A stretch of DNA of 64,000 nucleotides from Atrina japonica (GCA_030159075.1 BROG01000403.1:372001-436000); one strand, 5' to 3'; counted from the stretch's first letter, positions 45,352 through 57,117 are shown. The notes: generated from the sequence alone by a model not told the origin. Translations and numbers: made by a program.

Positions 45352-48300
45352 GTACATACATTGGAAATCATTATAAAAGTTTGCAGGGATAGGATTAGGC
45401 ATCTGTGCCTATGGTGGAGATTATTAAACCTATTAAGGGATTACCAGGTTTGAACTTCCGGTAACCTGTTATTGAAATCCGGCTATTACCACCCTAATCC
45501 CATCAGATATCTTGTCATGTTGCGGGGCAACATGATAGAATCTCCAAAAGGAATAATTACCACCCATTCACATATAAAGGGCTCTAAATTAATTAGCATG
45601 GGTCAGATGGCCCATGGCCAGTAAATAATAGAATGGAATAGTGGATTTTTTCATCTGTGAGCAGAATTTTTACAGCCAGTAATAGGGGTACTTGTATGTA
45701 ATAAGAAAAGAGTGACTTTAATCTCTACATACCGGTATATGAGGGTTTCACCCTATATTATCTCTATTATTATTCAGTGCTAAAACACTGCAAAATATAT
45801 TATGATGGTTTAGTTGAATAAAAAGTACAAATCCATCCAGGCTGCCAAACACATTTTCTGACCTCTAAAAAATTCTATCAGAATCAGATATCATAATAAC
45901 TTGCATTAATAACCACATGTATCATTCATCCATGACACTAAAATATTTTCAGTAGTATTTTGTTGCTGAAAAAAACATTCTTATTCGTCAGTAATACATG
46001 TTTACATTATTAATGTACCTGTACATTGTACTGTCATCCAAGTGATCATCATGAAGTGTTTACTTGTATATTCCGTATTTGATCCATTAAGCACCCAGGG
46101 CGATACAAAAATTAGGAAAAAGGGATGGGCACTTTATGGGATCAATTAATAGTCAAATTGACGTAAAACAGTTATTTTTTTATAAGGCACAGTGGTAAGT
46201 AGTTGTAGTTACTACCGCAAACACCTATCAACATAATTCTGTTGCTGGGGTGCTAGAGATAAACTGTTACTATGGATTTTCAGGTCCACATCTCCTTGTC
46301 AACCATGAGCTGGAAAAGATTGTCGATTGTATGTAAAAAAAGGGGGGAGGGGTGCTTATAGGGACATAGACGCTTAATGGGACAAATACGGTATATGGTG
46401 ATGTCAAAAGATAGACATGTATCAAAGTTAACAAACACATATACATGTACATGTATACAATTGCAGTGTACATCTGTGTTAAACTGTTAGTGTTAGTGGT
46501 AAACAATCACAACTTTGCCAAATGAAGGGAAAATATTCAGTTGGTGAATAAATACATGTACATGTATCATTAACCAGTCGCCACATCAGCAAAATTGAAT
46601 ATTTCATATCTGCGGTAATTCCTTCAGTGAAGTTAGAAGATGCAAACTCAACCAAAGAAATTTACCTGATGCAGAAATGCAGAATCCTGCATATATTGCT
46701 CCCCAAAATTGCATTTAAACTCTCAAATAAGCCAAGCCAAGCCTGTTTTACATTTCAATGTATGTACATGTATACTATATGTACATGTATGGACTCTCAT
46801 ATTTTCTGAATCATTAAAGTTAGGTTTTATTATAAAATATTGACATGGCAGTGAAATGACAGGTATTGCTGCTGTTGTTTATATGCATTTAAAGTTCAAA
46901 AATTGAAATTAATAAAAACTGAAGTGGTTACAAGAAATTCATTATACATGTAGCTAATTAAGGAAATTTTAAGATTACTAGCCACATTGGCAATGGAAAT
47001 TTTGCTTTATTACTAATACAGGACATGTTTCAATGTTGAATACAAAATACATGTACTATATATTTTCAGGTTTGGACTCTCCTTACAAAACAAGAAAAGA
47101 ACAGAAATCAGTGCCTGAAGATAGAGAAGAATTTACAGAATCAGATTTATTAAAACTGCCAGAGTTACATCCCCCTGATGTTATGCCTAATGGTAATGTC
47201 GGGACTCCTACGATGGTATTTCTGGAGTTTATAAGACAGTGTAGACTACCACCTATCGTGATTAAAAAACTGGGATTGAGTTTTCCGAAGACAAGAACAA
47301 ATAAAAAGTATGGTAATGTTGCTTTTGACTATGGAATGGATGTGATCAGTGTAGATGATTCAAATGAAAGGGATGAGGTTGTTGTGTCGGGGACGGGACA
47401 TGAGATAGTAGGGGAAGCAGCTCATAAACAAGAAGAGAACAATACAAACATCAGTCGTGATAGTGTACAACCTGCGGGGAGTAAAAACAAATCTAATACA
47501 AATATACACAATGAACCCATAATCACTACAAAGAGAAAAAAGAAATCAAAGATAGACCCGGAGATGAGGAGACGAATGAAAATGAATATAGAGGAAAAAA
47601 TGATAGGGACACAATCTGAATCAGAGGAGGTAAATAAACAGTTTAGATATTGTACCATGATTTAGATCTGTTGATATAAAAAGAAAGATATAAAATTAAG
47701 TATTTTCTATTTAAAGATGGATTTACATCAAGAACAAATGTATACATGTACATTTGTACATGCCGCAGTATTATTGATATGATACATTTTGCACCTGTAC
47801 ATATACAGGTATACATACTCCTACTAGCTTGAGCTAGTGGGATTTCCCATTAGCTTGGTCTATAAAGCACCAGACTGATAAACCAGGTGTCTCAGCTTCA
47901 AATCACAGTAGAGGCAACATTTGTGGATCTGTTACACTAATTTGGTGTGCACATTGGGACTGGGTTCTCTCCTATTAGATGAAAATATTTATATGTATTC
48001 CTGAATATCTCCACAGGTGATAGCAATGTCTAAGAGAGTATTGATGGAGTGTGATAATGTTGTGGTGTTAGTTACAAATGTATATTGTGCATTTATTACC
48101 TCCAGCTAGTAAATACATGTACATGTAGTGGGTTTTGATTATCAAATGGATGATATTACTGGAAATGTGTTTTGTTCCCCAATGGACACCTATAAACATG
48201 GTGACAAGTAGGAACGATTAATCTTACCGGTGTAATTGTACAAAATTTAATATTATTATGCTACATTACTTAAAATTATAATTTTTCCAGACCAAGAAAA

Positions 48301-51066
48301 GGGTCACGAGACTCTACCCACTCGCTTATATGAATTAGATTATATAATGTGTAGGTGGAGAAAAGTCAGTTTTTTTGTGAAAAATAGAAAAGTAAACATT
48401 TATTATTGTAAAATATGATTATTCCAAAGATTTAAATTTTGACTTCAGATTATTTTTATTCCAATTTTCATACAGGATAATGATAGCTGTGAAGAGTGGG
48501 AGAGGCATGAAGCACTGTATGATGATCCCTCAAATCAAGAGAGGAACAAAGAGAGGCTGTTTGAGGAGAAAATTGAACTGAAATGGGAGAAAGGTGGGAG
48601 TGGCCTGGTGTTTTATACTGATGCACAGTTTTGGCAGGCACAGGAAGGAGGTATGTATGATAGAATTGACAGATATATAAATTGATTTGGTTTACAGGGA
48701 TAAGATGGCAGACACAGGAAGGAGGTATGTATAATGGAATTGATAGATATATAAATTTATTTGGTTTACAGGAATAAGATTGCAGACACAGGAAGGAGGT
48801 ATGTATGGTAGAATTGACAGACATATAAATTGATTTGGTTTACAGGGATAAGATGGCAGACACAGGAAGGGAGTTTGCACATGTGGAACTGACAAGATAG
48901 CAAATATCTGCAATGTGATATTGACAACTATTCTCTGTATTAACCAATACTTTCTTCATCCTGTACTTCTTTATAATATCCTCATGCATGTACTTTTAAA
49001 ATAAAAATGTTCCTTTGTGGAAATGGTGTGTCATGAACTTGACTCAAGGTCATACTGCTGATGTCAATGTCACTGGAAGTGGATTTATTTTTTTTTGTAC
49101 AAGGCATAGTTTTATTATGAGCCTTATTTGCACAACCTCATTCTTAACACAAATGTGTTTTGGGGTCATTTCACTCATGTCAAGGTCACTTGCATCTTCA
49201 TTCTTAGCACAAATGTTTTGTATGGGAAGGTTGTTTGTCATCACTCAAGGTCATACACATGATAGTAAGGTCATAATGGATTAAGACATAATTTTATTGT
49301 CTGAACCACATTTTTCTAATACTTTATTTCTGTAACTTTACTTCTGGCACAAATGTTCCTTAAGGGAAGGGATTGTGCCATGACCTTGACTTAAGGTCAC
49401 AGCTGTTATGTCAATGTCACTAGCAGAATTAAGCTGCTATCAAAAAGAACCACACTTAACTAAATTTGTCTGTATTCATATAAAACCCTGTAAAGAAGAC
49501 AAAACTGATGGGTGTATTATGTACTGTTTGTGGTACTCCTGTTTTTATTCTGTGGCTGTTTCTATAATGTTTCCTATTTTTTATACATTTATTTATTCTG
49601 TGTAATTTACATTACTGGGCCTCCATGGCCGAATGGCTAGAGCATCACGCTTTGAACCATGAAGTCGCTGACTTCTGGTCAGTGCAGGTTCTAGCCTGCT
49701 ATATTTTGTGTGAAAGTTAGCCAGCTAACTTGCTGAATGCTGGTGTACATTGAACTGGGTTTTCTCTACCACCATTAAAAACTGGGCACCACCATATAAA
49801 TGAGAAAATTGTTGAGTGTGGCGTAAGGCACCATTCAAACTTAATAAAAACATTCAACTTCTATTTTTCCATTGTATTCAGTCAATAACTATTCTATTAT
49901 ATTTCCCCCCATTTTTATTTCTGTAGATTTTGATGAACAAACAACAGATGACTGGGATGTTGATATGAGTATATACTATGAACGAGGTGCAGGAGATAAA
50001 GATGCTAAAGATTTGGTTGCTATGCGACAGGAGCAGCGTAGACGAGAAGGCATAGAAAAAACAGACAGATTTTCATTGGGAATTGCGAGAAAACATTCAG
50101 CTGACCAAGAGCAAGCACATGTCACTTCATCAAAAATTGGTCGCTTTGAAAGTCATACCAAAGGTATAGGAAGGAAGATTATGGAAAGTCAGGGATGGAA
50201 AGATGGGCATGGACTTGGCTCAACGGTACAAGGAATTTCGGATGCATTGGAAAATGAAGGGAAAAACCCCAAAGACAAGAAAGGTTTTGGGTAAGAAAAT
50301 ATTTCATCAGAGCCATGGAAAATGTTTGAAAAATCCAAATAAAGATATTATATCATTTTATTTTGCTAGCTGTGTGATGTCTAGGTAACCAGATTACAAA
50401 TTGAATCGATTCCGAAGATCTGTTTGTTTGTTGTGTGTTGCCTTGGTGATCACTATTTACATGCTTTTTGAATAATTGTCACATATATTTACAAATTTAA
50501 CTCATCAACTCCTGTGCTCTCATTTAGATTGACCCAAATCAGTAAATAGTATGGTATACTATCATAGTTCAGGAGTGAACAAGCCAATATTGTATGTAAA
50601 ATTAATGTGAAAGCTTTATACTAAATCATATCCTCCTGAATTCTGACAGTGGATTTTACCATTCTTTAAAACGGGTGAGTCCAAATGTGGCTACAAGGAT
50701 TGATGAATTAAGAAAGAAAGAGTTAGAGTTGTAATGTAAATGTCTTGTGTTGCACATTACAAATTTTACCAGTACCATAATAATTCAGTTCAACAAATTA
50801 TGTATTGATTATCTCCCTTTGTCACTGATTTATATCCTATGTTTCCTTTCAGCTACCATGGGGAGAAGCTAATAAGGCCTGTGAAGGGGAAATCTCGCAG
50901 AGTAGCTGACAGAGAAGTCATTATATCAACAATTTATGATAATCCTCAAGACAATGACCCACAGGAGCCTCTGCTACGTAGAAATGAACCGTATCACATA
51001 AAATACCGCGATAAAGTGGAGTTCCAGAAAGGAGAAACATACAGACCACATAACGATAATAGATGA
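44994..51066 (+). CDS. GPATCH3: G-patch domain-containing protein 3, complete gene (5 coding exons)
   Basis: Coding exons are 44994-45351, 47070-47629, 48476-48650, 49927-50290 and 50853-51066. All introns are GT-AG and phases agree (1, 0, 1, 2), giving 556 residues plus stop; human GPATCH3 is about 525. Conserved blocks in order: FFSQF...FECFHFRHRPE (N-terminal domain), SPYKTRKE, NVGTPTMVFLEFIRQCRLPP, EEWERHEAL, ELKWEKGGSGLVFYTDAQFW, DEQTTDDWDVDMSIYY, the G-patch (about residues 439-488: HTKGIGRKIMESQGW, GLG, GFGYHG) and ISTIYD near the C-terminus. G-patch proteins usually engage RNA helicases; vertebrate GPATCH3 is reported to dampen MAVS signalling. Whether that holds here is unknown. Nearest neighbour CAMKK is convergent. 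Confidence 0.96.
45352..47069 (+). other. GPATCH3 intron 1
   Basis: GTACAT ... TATTTTCAG. Contains the 'CGTATT' TIR element at 46071-46393 and many ATGTACATGTA-type motifs. Confidence 0.9.
46071..46393. mobile_element. 'CGTATTNGNCCCATTAAGCGCC' TIR element
   Basis: Starts TTCCGTATTTGATCCATTAA, ends CTTAATGGGACAAATACGGTA. The interior TTCTGTTGCTGGGGTGCTAG and CAGGTCCACATCTCCTTGTC is the reverse complement of the interior of 23461-24034, and only one copy of the internally duplicated segment is present. Confidence 0.75.
47070..47629 (+). CDS. GPATCH3: GPATCH3 coding exon 2
   Basis: Largest exon. Begins with the conserved LDSPYKTRKEQ and LLKLPELHPPDVMPNGNVGT, then RTNKKYGNVAFDYG. Its second half is a poorly conserved, charged, lysine-rich linker (TTKRKKKSKIDPEMRRRMKM) that could act as a nuclear localisation signal. 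Ends GAG|GTAAAT in phase 0. Confidence 0.95.
48476..48650 (+). CDS. GPATCH3: GPATCH3 coding exon 3
   Basis: 58 codons plus one base: EEWERHEALYDD, ERLFEEKIELKWEK and GGSGLVFYTDAQFWQ. The donor CAGGAAGGAG|GTATGT is part of a 74-bp repeat copied twice in the following intron. Confidence 0.95.
48638..48872 (+). repeat. 74-bp tandem triplication of the exon 3 splice boundary
   Basis: The end of exon 3 (ACAGGAAGGAG) plus the start of intron 3 is repeated with a 74-bp period: donors GTATGT at 48651, 48725 and 48799; the fourth position (about 48873) has lost the donor. Each unit also contains an acceptor-like TTGGTTTACAG. This creates two potential 27-nt exons, 48698-48724 and 48772-48798, both open in the GPATCH3 frame. 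Confidence 0.85.
49010..49420 (+). repeat. Dispersed 'AAGGTCA' repeat in GPATCH3 intron 3
   Basis: Three loose copies of a ~120-150-bp segment with GGCACAAATGTTCCTT, GTCATGACCTTGAC-type and CAAGGTCATA wording. It belongs to the low-copy-identity AAGGTCA repeats also seen at 20866-21361. Not coding. Confidence 0.55.
49618..49845 (+). mobile_element. SINE family B in GPATCH3 intron 3
   Basis: Head CCATGGCCGAATGGCTAGAG, GCATCACGCTTTGAACCATG, B box GCAGGTTCTAGCC, then body with a deletion around the GTTTGCCAG block, and 3' end TTGTTGAGTGTGGCGTAAGG. Confidence 0.85.
49927..50290 (+). CDS. GPATCH3: GPATCH3 coding exon 4 (G-patch)
   Basis: Two bases complete an Asp codon, then 120 codons and two bases. 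Encodes DEQTTDDWDVDMSIYY, a basic linker, and most of the G-patch with its spaced glycines (KGIGRKIMESQGW, DGHGLGS). Acceptor TTTCTGTAG; donor TTTTGG|GTAAGA. Confidence 0.96.
50497..50582. mobile_element. Diverged TTAA-type foldback element in GPATCH3 intron 4
   Basis: Left end TTAACTCATCAACTCCTG, right side TAGTTCAGGAGTGAAC; the inverted ends match the family loosely and the right TTAA is lost. Confidence 0.5.
50853..51066 (+). CDS. GPATCH3: GPATCH3 coding exon 5 with stop codon
   Basis: Acceptor TTTCCTTTCAG. Completes the last glycine of GFG and continues YHGEKLIRPVKG; then VIISTIYDNPQD, EPLLRRNEPYHIKYRDKVEF and stop TGA at 51064-51066. After the stop, a ~55-bp segment containing AGTCCAGAGTCTGGGAG is repeated three times (51069-51215), including an AAACCTACA block that echoes the end of the coding region. 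Confidence 0.95.
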
Positions 51067-51547
51067 AAAGAAGTCCAGAGTCTGGGAGTTGAGAAACCTA
51101 CAAACCAAATAATGATAACAGTTGAAATAGAGTCCAGAGTCTGGGAGTGGAGAAATTAAACCCACAGACCAAGTAATGATAATATTTGAAATTAAGTCAA
51201 AGTCTGGGAGATGAGAAACCTACATACGAGATAATGATAGTAGTTGGAAAAAGGTATAGAGATAAAATTTAATCTCAGGAAACAGATGTACAATTCCTGT
51301 CAATGATGTTAAGTGTACATCAAAGATGTACAATCCCTGTACATGGTGTTGAGTGTACATCAGAGATCCCTGTAGGTGATGTTAAGTGTATGCCTACATC
51401 AGAGGCGTACATGTCAGATGAGTATAATAGATAATTAGTTCTCAGGAAATCGGAGAGACATACATGCCAATGATGGTGAAAGTTATAATGTCAAGTGCTC
51501 TAATGTATTAGAGACATGAGACATGTACCAATTATATATGTGTGAAA

Positions 51548-51687
<140 letters not shown>

Positions 51688-51917
51688 GATAGAGATAGGG
51701 GAGGGAGAGAAAGACAAATAGAGAGATACAGAGAAAGAGAAAAATGGAGAGTTAGAGTATAGAGATTCAGGAGTAGAGGTATGAGTAGAAAGATATGAGA
51801 CTTAGAGAGATTTGAGAGTGAGAGAGATATGAGTGGGAGAGAGATGAAAGAGATTATTATTTTGGGTAAATGTACAAAGTGCTTTCAGATTATGATTTCT
51901 TTTGTAAGTTTCAATGC

Positions 51918-51923
51918 AATAAA
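51918..51923 (+). terminator. Candidate GPATCH3 poly(A) signal
   Basis: AATAAA followed by TGTTACAGTCTTTTTATTGT, a U/GU-rich downstream context. About 850 bases after the stop codon. An earlier AATAAT/ATTAAA site cannot be excluded. Confidence 0.55.
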
Positions 51924-52123
51924 TGTTACAGTCTTTTTATTGTGATTCTTTGTCTGAGAAGTTTTTAATTGTCTTAAAGAATTAAAAATTTCAAACTCAA
52001 GTTGGATTACTTTGGGACAAATATATTAATTGAGGATTTGAACTTTGGAATTATTAGAAATAATTGAAATAGATGGTCGGTGCCAGTTCATCATCCTTGA
52101 TGGCTGACAACAGGGGATTTAGT

Positions 52124-52220
52124 TTAACTCATTCTCCCCTAAAGACACATTTGGACTGGCCCAAGTCATTGATTTATAGATCTAGAAGAGTCCATGGTTT
52201 TTCAGGGGTTGATGAGTTAA
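52124..52220. mobile_element. TTAA-type foldback element, well preserved
   Basis: TTAACTCATTCTCCCCTAAA to TTTCAGGGGTTGATGAGTTAA with both TTAA ends; interior ACACATTTGGACTGGCCCAA. Confidence 0.75.
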
Positions 52221-52289
52221 CATCTAGATTTTGTTTTCATTATTGATGTCATCACACCCAGCAGGTTTTTATTATATGGTGAGACCCAG

Positions 52290-53060
52290 TTTTTAATCTT
52301 TATCTAGAAAACTACTGGATGGAATGAAACCAAACACGGCAAGTGTTATTACTTTGGTGTCATTCTGTTATCAAAGATGGCTCCCAGTGGGGAACTTGTT
52401 TAACACAAGACCTCATGGGAAGTTCTACTTTCTTCATTTGAAATGCCTGCTTTGTACATATGTAGGAAATGAAACTTTTTTGAAATGGTTTTCTGGTTAT
52501 TACCACCTCAGATTTGTATCCAGTCATCCTTCTTGTCAACCAAGTTGGTCATCACAGTCAATCTTACCTTAATTATGATAGGACTGGAAATTTACTTAAA
52601 ACTAGTTTTTTTATTTGAACCAGTATTTGGTTGAATAATCATTAGGTAAACCCCTTTCAGAAATATACCCATAGATAACTATGTGATTATTTATGTCAAC
52701 AATTTCAGCATTGTTGTGCCTACTTTAGGCCAGGTGAGAGATTACAGACACATGGGAGCCTCTGGTTTAGTCCTCTTCTGCTCCTAGCACCCCTGTTTTA
52801 AGAGATATTCCTCTTTGTTGATTTCATTTTTCTGGGCCATATCTTCCTCACTTAAACTAGGACCTCTATATTTGATGCAGATATACATCTGAAGTAGATG
52901 GAGTGTCACATACAAAAATTGTACTCCTACCAAACATTATTTAAGAGTTATTCCCCTTTGTTGATTTTATTTGTCTAGGTCACAACCATTATCTACCCAG
53001 TATTTTATTTTTTTGCTTAGGCTCACCATGTTTGGTTCAGTCATATGTATTAGGTAGATT
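52290..53060 (-). repeat. Dispersed repeat, reverse copy of the 'AACAAGAGGCC' family
   Basis: Contains AACTACTGGATGGAATGAAA, CATTCTGTTATCAAAGATGG and, at about 52728-52775, GGCCAGGTGAGAGATTACAG followed by ATGGGAGCCTCTGG, the reverse complement of the start seen at 55692 (AAGAGGCCC...TCACC). Class unknown; the frame at 52324-52572 is inside it. Confidence 0.5.
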
Positions 53061-53555
53061 GTTGTTTTTCTTAATTTATATCGTGTATATAAATCGTGGC
53101 AATATGCCCTAGGTGGGAGACTATTAATTCTCCGAATTAGTCTATTTATTTTTGTTTTGACAATTTACACCAGTTTTAGGTGAACTGACATAATTTTCAC
53201 TTTATGGATTAATGCTAATACAGAGGATTCCTTATAGTCTATTACCCATTGTGACACAGGACCTCAGTTTTAAGTCTCATCTGCATGACCCACAACTTTT
53301 ACTTAATATGCCTAGCCCTAGACAACAAAGAAGCAACCATTGTTATTTTTAACCATTTTACCCCTAAGTATGCTTGCCTGCATTTTGCTCAATTTAATGA
53401 GCGGCATCACTACTTAAAGCCCTTGCCACTTGTCCCTGTGAGGCAGGGAGAGAGATGTTTAGTGTGTATGTTTATGTCCTTGCTTGAGTGGTCCGTATTT
53501 CTAAATGGCTTTTTTAAGTACTTCACTTGTACAATATGACGATGGTATCAAACTA
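53060..53555. other. Non-coding stretch
   Basis: No exon recognised. The open frame 53285-53539 shows no recognisable domain. Confidence 0.3.
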
Positions 53556-53564
53556 CACAGCCTA

Positions 53565-53700
53565 TATGATTTGCCCTCCATCTAGACATGGAGCTGTGTG
53601 GACAGGAGATGAAAATCTCACCTCTGGAAATCTGGCATGATTGGGGATCGAACCAGGGACCTTCACGTTGAAGACTCCGCACTCAACCAACTGAACTATT
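53565..53700 (-). mobile_element. tRNA-headed SINE of a third type
   Basis: On the minus strand: AATAGTTCAGTTGGTTGAGT (A box) and GTCCCTGGTTCGATCCCCAA (B box), followed by a short unrelated body. Differs from families A and B. A TTAA-type relic (TAAATGGTATGCTATTG, GACCAGTCTATTGTGGTCTG) follows at 53700-53795. Confidence 0.6.
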
Positions 53701-53969
53701 CTTTCCACTGACAACCACTAAGTATGTAAATGGTATGCTATTGCCACAGACCAGTCTATTGTGGTCTGTAGTGTTGACAGGGTTTGGAAGTTTCAGATAA
53801 AAGCAAGGCTGGGGACTGAATTGGAGCCTCTCACTTGTGAGCAGAAAGCTCTAACCACAGAGACTATGTAAGTGATCATTTGATTGGTTAAGAACAAGTA
53901 AGTCAATTCTATAACAATGACATTCAAATTTGATGAAAACAGTTCACACATTTGTTTGCAATTTAAACT

Positions 53970-53975
53970 TTTTAT
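53970..53975 (-). terminator. Possible CAMKK poly(A) signal
   Basis: Minus-strand AATAAA in AGATTTTTATACGTCAATAA plus AAAG. Its position, downstream of CAMKK on the minus strand and about 2 kb beyond the GPATCH3 end, is compatible with a tail-to-tail arrangement, but it would imply a 3' UTR of nearly 6 kb. Weak. Confidence 0.15.
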
Positions 53976-54284
53976 TGACGTATAAAAATCTTAATAACTA
54001 CAAGTAGTAAAATTTAATTAGGTAATCTCATTTTATTTCAAGAAAAATTGAAATCTGAGAAAAATCTGTAGCAAAAATTACAAAATTGTGTTCAACAACA
54101 TCAAAATTGAAAAATTTTGATCTTTTGATAATGATCTGCAAATATACAATACATGTATGTATACATCCATAACCAATAAAATATTAATATATCTTTGAAA
54201 CAGCATGAGCAAGTTAGATAAATTGTTAAATAAATAAACATATAAATAAATAATTGTCAAGCAAGAGAACTATTTTGCAATGGT

Positions 54285-54372
54285 TCAATTTATTTTTACC
54301 CCTAAAGACACAACTATACCATGTCACTGATCTCACGTAAAGTCAATTGATTTTTAGGGGTTAATGAATTAG
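54285..54372. mobile_element. TTAA-type foldback element, diverged
   Basis: CCCCTAAAGACACAACTATA to TGATTTTTAGGGGTTAATGA; ends degraded. Confidence 0.6.
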
Positions 54373-54760
54373 TTCATTAAAATGTTATATTTATTTCTCT
54401 TCAGCTTTGTGTTTACATCAGAGAGGAATACATTTCTGAAGTACACACATGGGGTAAAAATGTAGTAAAATAATGTATTCATCTATCTAGATTTATAATA
54501 TGGATCTAGTCTTGGTAGACAGCAGTCTCAAAATTACAATTATCCTGGTAATTTCAAAATGCTCACATCAGGTATTGTTCAGGAAAGAGGTCTCTTATGG
54601 TAGATTTAATTCCGTTTTTCTGATAAATTTTACCTTGTTATAATCAAACGTGGTCTCTGAAGAAAGATTTTAAAAACCATTTTTTAAATTTTTAGTTCAA
54701 TTTTTGTTTTTACATATAGATCTATTTTATTGTTTCTTTTCAACCCTATATATTTTCTGT

Positions 54761-54942
54761 GTACCTGGAAATTTTCGCCTCTGGTAATTTTCGCACTTCT
54801 ACAACAGAAAACATACATGTATTCACCTCATCTTAAATTTGCCCTAAACCATCTACCGCTCTTGGGTGGCATACATGTATATGTTGTTCTCTCATCTAAG
54901 GGAGAAAAATAAGCAGGAACATAAATATCCAGGTATTCGGTA
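54761..54942. mobile_element. 'GAAATTTTC' TIR element
   Basis: Starts GTACCTGGAAATTTTCGCCT, ends TAAATATCCAGGTATTCGGTA. Interior CTCATCTTAAATTTGCCCTA and TCTCATCTAAGGGAGAAAAA as at 22802. Confidence 0.75.
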
Positions 54943-55197
54943 TTGATTTGTGAAATGTACATGATGTTAAGTACCAGCACGGCTACAGGTAGCAATGGAT
55001 TACGACAGAATACCTGATTTACACAGGTAAGCTATAACAAAATACGTAAATATGACAAAGAGCAGGTTATTTTTTAAATACACTATTTACCGCTACAGTT
55101 AATACCGTTTACAATATCAAAATTAAGAAATAAATGAGTAGTAAAATAAATTACTATACATTCTGCACAACATATTTACAAATATTTGCTGATGATA

Positions 55198-55288
55198 TTA
55201 ACCCTTTCACCCCTGAAAATCAAGATGGTATGCTCTTTTTTTATTGTTAAGACCAGTCTATTATGGCCTGTAGGGTTGAAAGGGTTAA
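55198..55288. mobile_element. TTAA-type foldback element, variant interior
   Basis: TTAACCCTTTCACCCCTGAA to GTAGGGTTGAAAGGGTTAA. The interior GATGGTATGCTC and AAGACCAGTCTATTATGG matches 62646-62734 and differs from the 3737-type copies, so there are at least two subfamilies. Confidence 0.75.
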
Positions 55289-55689
55289 TTGAAAAATATG
55301 TGGATTTCAAAATCTCAGTACAAAGACTGTTTCAGAGGCTGTAAATGGTCAAATCAGTGCATTGAGCAAGTAGCATATAGATGTGTCTACAATTGTCATA
55401 AAGTGTAATGGTAATATGCATCCACTAGGTGGAGCCACAAGAACATGAAAAAAATGTAGCTTTGGATAAGAGTCATTGAAAAAATACTTCTATCTTTAGA
55501 TACAATAAATGACATTATTGCATTTAATTATATACATGTAGGAGCTAAACAATACCACAACAATGAATAAATACAATGTCCAAATGTGTAGTCAAGTTTT
55601 CTATTAAATCATAACATTTAAAATGGCAATAGCCGTGGGTTTTTTTCAAACTTATTTTTACTACGGTACTTAGACAGATGTACATTAAC

Positions 55690-56000
55690 AAACAAGAGGC
55701 CCAAGGGGCCTTAACGGTCACCCGAGGAAAATGGTATTACCGTAACCTCTGGATGTTACAATCAAGATTATTTTGAAAGACGTACAATATGTTACTCATA
55801 TGTGGCTCCTAAGAGGAGCTAGTGCCATTTTGTTCAGAAACTTTGTGTAGCTTTATATGGATTTTTTTTCGTACCAAGTTTTCAAGTTTGGTGGAAATGT
55901 GACTTGTGGTTCTTGAAAATGTTGAAGTGAACAACGCAAAATAGACGACAGCAGACAAACATGTTTACAATAGATCACAACCAGCATGACTCAATGTAGG
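55690..56000 (+). repeat. 'AACAAGAGGCCC' dispersed repeat
   Basis: Starts AACAAGAGGCCCAAGGGGCC and TTAACGGTCACC, a beginning I know as frequent in bivalve genomes; continues with TGGCTCCTAAGAGGAGCTAG and CAAGTTTGGTGGAAATGTGA and ends near AATAGACGACAGCAGACAAA. Class unknown. Confidence 0.6.
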
Positions 56001-57115
56001 AAATACTTGTGTGAGCTAAAAACAGTCATCTTTGCTGAAAATTCAAGAAAAAATAATGATCTATGAGGGCATTATCTTCAGGTTTCAAATGCATATGGCT
56101 TCATAGAATTATATAGGAAAATAAGAATTTTTATGCCTGTGTTTATCTCTTATTTATTATTGTACATCAATATGAGAAGTAAATGGTATTTTGTTTTGCA
56201 AGACACAGCTAATACCCCTTTAAAATTGAGAGGTTTGATCTCACACAATAAAAAGAACACTTTTTTATACATGATTTGACATTTGCCATTGAAATCATTC
56301 ATTAAATTTGGTAATTTTTTCTTGAGGAGTTCGATTTAAAGCTTTAAGGCTGGCAAGATATATATATTATTCATATAAAAATTGAAATACAAATACATGT
56401 AATTATTTGAAAAAAAATTGATAATGTGACCTAGAAAATATTTTGTCATTATGTAAAATTGTAGATTTAAAACTTTAAATAGTGGAAAATGTTAAGAAGT
56501 TCTTAAATAGATCAAGAAAGCAGGTCAAGTAAAAAGATTCAAAAAGAAAAAAAAAATCAAAACTGTCACACTTACACTTTGGAATGTACAACAGTCAGGT
56601 AAAAGTGTAAACTTGCAAATACATTTCAAAGAATTAAAAACATTAAAAATCCATGGTAACCACACCTGGGCTTTTAATTACAGGTGAGTATAAAGAACAT
56701 GGTTAAGTACAATACATAAAGGTGAGCATTATGGCGCTAATTAATAATTTAGACATACACCAGTGAAATGTTTCGTCAAGTGAAAGCCCTTCTGATAGTG
56801 CTATTACTCGTCTATTTTGAAAACATGAGAACAAATACACACAACAGCAATATATTTAAACTTGATATCTCTGCATAATAAATCATGTGCAAATCGACCA
56901 GAAAATAAATTGAAAATAAATAAATGTTAACCATGATTAGTATTAATGTTTTTATGATTTTTTGTTGCTTATCAAATTTTCTGAAAAATTAACATGATTA
57001 ATGATAAAATTCTTAGTATTATGTTTGATTACAGCAGATTATATCCTTTTATCATACTCTTTACATTAATGGCAGAGTATCCCATATCAATACACCCCAG
57101 TTCGATATGTTGAAT
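56000..57115. other. Non-coding stretch
   Basis: AT-rich, no exon or element recognised. May be 3' UTR or downstream flank of CAMKK. Confidence 0.35.
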
Positions 57116-57117
57116 TA

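Noticed and set aside
48468..48913. Minus-strand frames across GPATCH3 exon 3 and intron 3
   Set aside because: Antisense shadows of the exon and of its 74-bp repeats.
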